NCBI GenBank assembly: GCA_030640905.1
Contig: DAOWIM010000206.1
Location: 1 to 7,617, forward strand
Direction: 5' to 3'
DNA from: a bacterium
GTDB lineage: Bacteria; Zixibacteria; MSB-5A5; GN15; FEB-12
DNA length: 7,617 nt
In this document: positions 1 through 6,200 of the stretch, piece by piece
How positions within the stretch are numbered: position 1 is the first letter of the stretch
Layout of the letters: each line of letters starts with the position of its first letter
Position numbers and translations under genes: made by a program
Notes under the pieces: model-generated
What the model saw: only the letters and a program-made list of their open reading frames with translations
Told to the model about the DNA's origin: nothing
The model's database searches: none

Positions 1-15
1 CAGCCCCTCATCGCG

Positions 16-53
16 TAGCGGCGGGCCTTGTGTCCGCCGTCATAGCGCCGCTA
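16..53. repeat. GC-rich inverted repeat near the left edge
   Basis: TAGCGGCG (16-23) pairs perfectly with CGCCGCTA (46-53). A competing inner pairing is CGGCGG (19-24) with CCGCCG (34-39), across a 9-base loop. It is far richer in G and C than the AT-rich sequence just to its right. It has no T tract, so it is not an obvious terminator. A REP-like or other dispersed intergenic element is possible. Only one copy is in the window. Confidence 0.5.
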
Positions 54-236
54 TAAGGAGTTTTTCAACAGCCTGATAGACTTACGGGAAACACTTTCAA
101 AGATCAAATTCGGTTGGGTACAAGCAACTTGGTGTAACTACAAGCAAGTGAGGGATATGGTTGACCTGCTACCTGAGGACCATCACCTGACAATCACTTC
201 GCTTTTCTCAATCACTAAGGGTTGAATCAATTGCAG
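54..236. other. Intergenic left flank, no gene seen
   Basis: No coding frame of useful length with a ribosome site is present. It holds GAGTTTTTCAACAGCCTG (58-75) and a 9-base direct repeat TACAAGCAA at 119-127 and 139-147. GGTTGGGTAC at 112-121 recurs in inverted orientation at 7576-7585 beyond the other end of the gene. I see no promoter for a plus-strand gene that I would defend. Confidence 0.5.
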
Positions 237-271
237 AAAAAAAAGGGCCGGATCATCTTGATCCGGCCCTT
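237..271 (-). terminator. Intrinsic (rho-independent) terminator of the giant gene
   Basis: There is a perfect 13-bp inverted repeat (243-255 with 259-271) containing the core GGGCCGGATCA and a 3-base loop at 256-258. On the minus strand it is followed by eight consecutive T (complement of A237-A244). It starts 20 bp after the stop codon. The run of A lies on only one side, so it terminates minus-strand transcription only. Confidence 0.94.
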
Positions 272-291
272 CGTGCTATGCAGTAAGGTTG

Positions 292-3200
292 TTACTTAAG
301 CAGTGTCATCTTTCGAGACTGCTCAAAACCTTGTGCCCGCAGGCGGTAGAAATAGACACCACTGGCGGCGCGCTTGCCGGCGTTGGTGTCGCCGTGCCAA
401 AGAACCTGATGACGTCCGGCCTCAACGGTGCCGTCGACCAGTGTTCTTACCTCCTGTCCGAGTACGTTGTAAACGGCCAGGTGAATCTTCCCAGCTACAG
501 GGACACTGAAACCGATATTTGTAGTTGGGTTGAACGGGTTAGGATAGTTGTGATCAAGTTCATATCGATCCGGAAGAAGATCACTGGAGGTTACGGTACG
601 GAAGAATCCGTGAGTTTTGATGAAGTACTTCCTCGCGTAATTCTCTCCAGCAAACCGTTCCGGCGCAAGAAACTTCAGATCAATATCCTGACCCGGTTTC
701 AACGTCACTATCTCCTGATCAGTCGCACTCAGATCGCGAGTGATACGACCTGCCACCGTATGATCGGCTTGTCGCGGCGCCAGAAGCCGTTGCATCGTCA
801 AGGAACCATCATCAACGCAGAGCTCCTGGATATCGGCGCGGAAACTCTGTTCCCAGCTGATATGCACGCGGAAAGTCGAACCCAGAACAGCAATCCCGTC
901 GTCAAAGAAGAATGTGCAATTCTCACTTAGATACTTCCGAGGTGGAATCACACCCAGGCTGTGCCAGTTGCCATCGACATCTTCAATCTCAGCAGCAACA
1001 GAGGCTATAGGTGATTCATCATCGGTCGCAGGATCGTTGCTCGAACCCTTCTTTATGGTACCACCTTCGTCACCAAACTCGAGTGCGAATCCGGTCGCGT
1101 CTTTTCCGAAAGATGGATTGTTGTAAGTAACGGTCATGCTGCCCGGGCCGTAGGCTTCAAACCAGCTATCATCGTTACCGCTAAGCAGCGGCAAGAGATC
1201 ATTTCCAGCTTCATCGACACAAGCAATCGGAGTATACGACTGTCGATACGTATATACTTTGCCCTTATTGGAGATTCCGACCTTTGATGTCATAGGGTAA
1301 TCGACCGAAATCAATTCGACCTGGTCAAGATAAGTGATTTCATTCTCGAATTCACTTATCCGCAGACGGATCATACCGTCTTCGTCAACCGTACCGCCCT
1401 CAATCGGGTAGTAGTCATCACTCGGTATCGGATCGAGATTACCGTCTGACTGGGTCAGAATGAAATCTTCCATAACGAAGCGCTGACCATCCCACGAATA
1501 CAACATCGGGCAACCGGCCGGCGGATCGCCACCTTCGGTAACGCTGATCGATCCGGCGACGAGTTCCAGGTCACCATAGTACGTACTGTCGCTGGTAACG
1601 GAGTCGACATACCTCACCGTATCACCAGTGTACTTAAAGACGGCAAAATTGTCTTTCATATATTGCGTGTGCAACGTATCGACAATGCTCACGAAATTGA
1701 CCGGATCGATCCCGGCTGTCGAGCCAATGTTAATCAGGAAGTAACCGATCTTCACCCAATCATACGAGGCGTCGATCATCTCCGACTGCACTATATGGCT
1801 CTCTTCAGCCACGGTAGTATCACCGGCGAAGGTTTCCATCATCCAGAAGAGAGTATCATTGCCATACGGATAGCCGGTGGAGATACCTGCATAGTGACTG
1901 TACGTCAACGATGTAGAGTCAAAGGCAAAGCGGGCAAAGACCACACTGTCGGAGGCTATGTCGGTTGCGATCGGCGCCGTATTCTTCATATAGAAATACA
2001 GCTTGTAGGTTTCGGTCGAACCAACACCGACCGAAAGCGTCCCGAACTTATATCCAGCAACTTCTTTGACGGTCTTGTAGTAAGCGGATTCGCTCACTGC
2101 CGTGTCACCATCCTGAAGACTGCTGCAAGCCGAAAAAATGTAGTCACCAACCAGGCGCACTTCATATTCGGTATCGGGTTCAGCTAGTGTTGGATCAAAT
2201 GTGAAATTGACGTCGCACAGCACCGCATGAGACTCTGTCGGATGCCTCATACCATCATACATGCTGTAGGCTGCAGATATGGTCAATGTCGAGTCGGTGA
2301 CATTCGATTCAACGGCTTCGTTAATCGGCCCCTGGGAGTAAGGCGTATGCCCGATGGAGTGGAACTCCAGGGCGGGATCAAAGGCCAGATCAAACGAGAA
2401 TCCTGAGGTATAGTCAAAATCGATAGTATCGAAGTAAACCGGAACGCTAACAACTCCACCAACGTACGAACTGTCGAGGAGATCGCCACCGATAGCTCCC
2501 ACCGGAAGCAATGTTATGGCTGCGTTGGCCTCAAGGAACCAGAGATAGCCGTCGTGCTGATGAATCGGCAGGAATGATTTCGTAACTCCGGCAGAATCTA
2601 CGAAGTGATTCGTATAGCCCAGAGACGGGTATCCGTCAAATTCTATCTGGATACTATCGTAGGCAGCGCGACACTCCGAAGTTCGAGCCATTACAGTGAA
2701 TAGTGGCTCTCCGGCAAACACCTCTCCGTTCAGGTCGCTGATTTCAACGTTAACCCAGTAATATGGCGCTTCCTCGGTTTTCGTCACTGTTACGCTATGG
2801 CCTGAGAAAGTCGTGTCGCCGTCAACACGGGCAAAATATACACTCTCCGAGTGGATTTTGAAGGTGGCTTCTATCGTTTCCACCGGTCGACTGTCGGAGT
2901 CAAAGCTAAACGTGTTGTAGAAATCCACCCAACCGTAACCACCGTCGTAGTGAACAGAATCATCCGTCAGGGCAATAGCGGCGTCCACCACGATATTACT
3001 ATCGCTGTAGAGCAGGTAAACGTGATCGTCGATGTTCAGACTGGTGTCACCGTAGTCGGAACATCCAAAGAAGACCGGCTCGTCGTTCAAGTACACGCGG
3101 AAGACATCAGCCGGCGATGTGATCATTGTATCAATCGAGAACCAGACCGAGGCAAGTTCTTCCGGCAGGACTTCGCTATGCTGCCGCATGAAATCAAAAT

Positions 3201-6200
3201 TGTTGTCGTATATCAATATCGAATCGGTCACCTGGCTGACCAGCTCAGGGAAAACGCTCGACTCGGCTGAGTAGGTCGTGAAGGCGACCGAATCAAAGAC
3301 GAGACCTACATCCCACTTGACCCAGACGCCGTAGAAACCGTAGTCAAAATTGATATCGTCAACATAGATCGGCACACTTAGAGGTGTCGATCCATAACTG
3401 CTGTCAATGATCTGCCCGGAAGATTGACCCGTGCCAAGCAGAGATATCTCCAGAGCCGACTCACGGAGGATTTCATATCCCGCGAAACGGCGCACAACAC
3501 TCTTGACATAATTGGTGGAATCTTCCTTGAAAGTATTCTCAAAACCCTGAGCAGGCAGGTCAACAAAGTCATATGTGATGCTGTCCCCAGGGGCAACACA
3601 CGCATCAGTCAGCACCGTCAGGTGGAATAGAGTATCATCGGCGAAGATGGCACCACCGAGGCCGGAAAGCGTGAAATTCAGCCACGTTGAAACACCGTCG
3701 GTATGACTCGATGTTGTCGGCACACCGAAACCAGTGCTTGTCGCCAAGAAATCAACTGTCGCAGCGGTGTTAAGCTGGACGCTGACTTCGATCTCAGTGA
3801 CTTCCTGTCCGTCGCTGTTAAGCGTTACATAGTGATCCGATTGACGAAGGCCAAGGGTGTCAACCTCGTGATACACCGAATCATCGGAAATATCAAAGTC
3901 ACAGTGGGGGCAATAGGCGGTGTAGTCCCAACGTGCCTTTACCCAGGTCTGTGCCCGATCACCATTGCCGGTATCGGCGTAATCTTCACAACCAATGAAA
4001 ACATAATCACCATCAATAACAACCGGGAAGAAACGACCGGAATTGCTTTGACCGGTTGGCAAAGTGAAATGAATACTTAGCAACTCGGCTGGCAATGAAT
4101 CGACAGGTGGATGATCTATCAGATTGGAACCCAGGTGGAAGACCAGGGTCGTATCCGTTTCCGTGGGAGCGGTAATTCCGGCCGCAAATGAGGTTGTAGT
4201 GATAGTATCATAGGTGAGCGCCGGGTCAAACTTGATGGTAAAATCACATCCGTTGCGGTAATCGAAATTGATATCGCGCAGATAGACAGGCACAGATACC
4301 GTTTCGCCAACCAGAGCGCTGTCAAGTATCTGCTTGGTTTCGTCACAACTGCACGGCACCGGGGGTGGACCGCCGGTAAATATGAAGGCGATCAGATACT
4401 TGACGTCGTTTGTGTCAACAAGGCAATCCCCGTTGGCATCGCCATTCTGGAACGGATCGGGGGCTTTGAAAAGGTTGTACCCATTCAGGAAACTTAGCAA
4501 ATACAAATGGTCTGCTATATCGATATGACCATCGGAATTAGCGTCGCCCGGATAGGTGCCCTCGCAGGTCTCGGGAGGAGTCGGGTTTTCCTCATACGTC
4601 ATCAATGACATATTGAGCGCCGGCGGCAACATGGTAAAGCTTCCAGGATCATAAACGATTACATCCTGATAGTAGGCGTCGCCGGTCCGCTTGAGAGTAT
4701 TGATATAGCCGAGGGCCGTATTCTCCGCAATCTCAATAGCTATAGACTCACCCGAGGCCAGACATTCGGCCGTTTTTAAAGTAAGTCCAAAGAGACTATC
4801 ACCAGCAAAGACAGTTCCACCGACATTGGTCCAGACAAGATTTATCCAGTAACCGGTACTGTCGCTTGAGGTGCTCTCAGTCGGTGAACCGTGCCCCACG
4901 TTCACAATCGAATACTCGACCGTTTCAGTAGTAGCCACTCGCAAGGTTACCTCGATTTCGGCAACCTGCTGACTATCAGAATCAAAACTGAACAGATGGT
5001 CGCTTTGACGAAGCCCAGCGGCGTCCACATCGTAGAACACCGAATCATCAGCCAGGGCGTACAAACAGTCATAACAAATGGTGCTGTCGAAAGTAGCTTT
5101 GACCCAGGCTGTAGCTATGTCGCCGTCGCCAGAGCCAACGTAATCATCGCAGCCGGTAAAGAAATACGGTCCATCGATACCAACCGGATAGAATCTCCCT
5201 TCGGTCGTCTGCCCTGGGCTGAGACGCAAGATAACGGTGCCAATAACAGCCGGCAGCGTCTCAGTATGGTCGATCATACCGTTCAGATACAATACAGTCA
5301 CGCTCGTGTCATCGGGGAACACCATCGGATCAGGAAGCAGCGATGTCGGAATATAATCAATGACATCAAGTCGCGGATCGATCTTTAGCACAAAGACCGA
5401 TTGATCCCCGTAGTCGAAATTGACATCTCGCAGGTAGATAGGAACCTCAACCTCCCCGCCGACAACATTGCTGTCGAGCAACTGTGGCATTACCGCACAA
5501 CTGCTGTCAACCGGGTCGGGACCGCCTTGGTAGATACTGGCCACGAGGTAGTCGTAATCATTAATATCGACAAAACAATCGCCGTTAACATCACCCCTCT
5601 GGAGCGGTTCAGGCGGCGGACCATCATGGAAGAAGAAACTGGTCAGATAAGTCACGTCCGAGATATTAATGGAGCCATCATTGTCTACATCACCCGGCAA
5701 TGGACTTGAGTAGATGCCGTCCGGCTCCAGCGGCTCCTCGTACCCGAGCGCTGAGACTACCAGCACAGGATCATACATGGTAATATAACCTGCTCCAAGG
5801 GCGCCCAGGTCCTGGTAGATAGAACCGCCAACCGCTTTGAATCGGTTCGAGAAGGCTTGCGCTGGATTACCGATAATCTCAACATGGATCGTGTCGGTTG
5901 TACTCAGACATTCGGCGGTGTACAACTCCAGATCGAAAAAGGCCTGACCAGTGAATACATCGGAAAGGCCGGTCCATTTGAGATTGATCCAGAAGGCGTC
6001 ACCTGCAGAATAAGTTACCGTATCTGTAGGCGCACCGTATGCGCTAACAATCGCGAAATCGACCTGCTCGCTTGAGTTTACCTTCAGGCTGACCTCAATC
6101 TCGGCGACCTGTTGGCCGTCGGAATTAAAAGAGAACGACTGGGTCGATTTCTTAAGCCCGGCCGTATCTACGTCATAGTAGATGCGATCATTCCCGATCT

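Noticed and set aside
3..56. Frame open from the left edge to TAA at 54-56, possibly the tail of a plus-strand gene
   Set aside because: Only 17 codons, largely made of the GC-rich inverted repeat. Other frames are also open for a similar distance. It cannot be told from chance.
54..236. CRISPR-like or tandem array suggested by the repeated TACAAGCAA
   Set aside because: Only two copies of 9 bases at 20-bp spacing, with no further units.
289..930. Plus-strand open frame of 213 codons opposite the sorting domain and C-terminal domain
   Set aside because: It lies wholly antisense to a well-supported gene, has no ribosome site, and its translation is Arg/Ser/Thr-rich without domain features. 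It is a codon-bias shadow.
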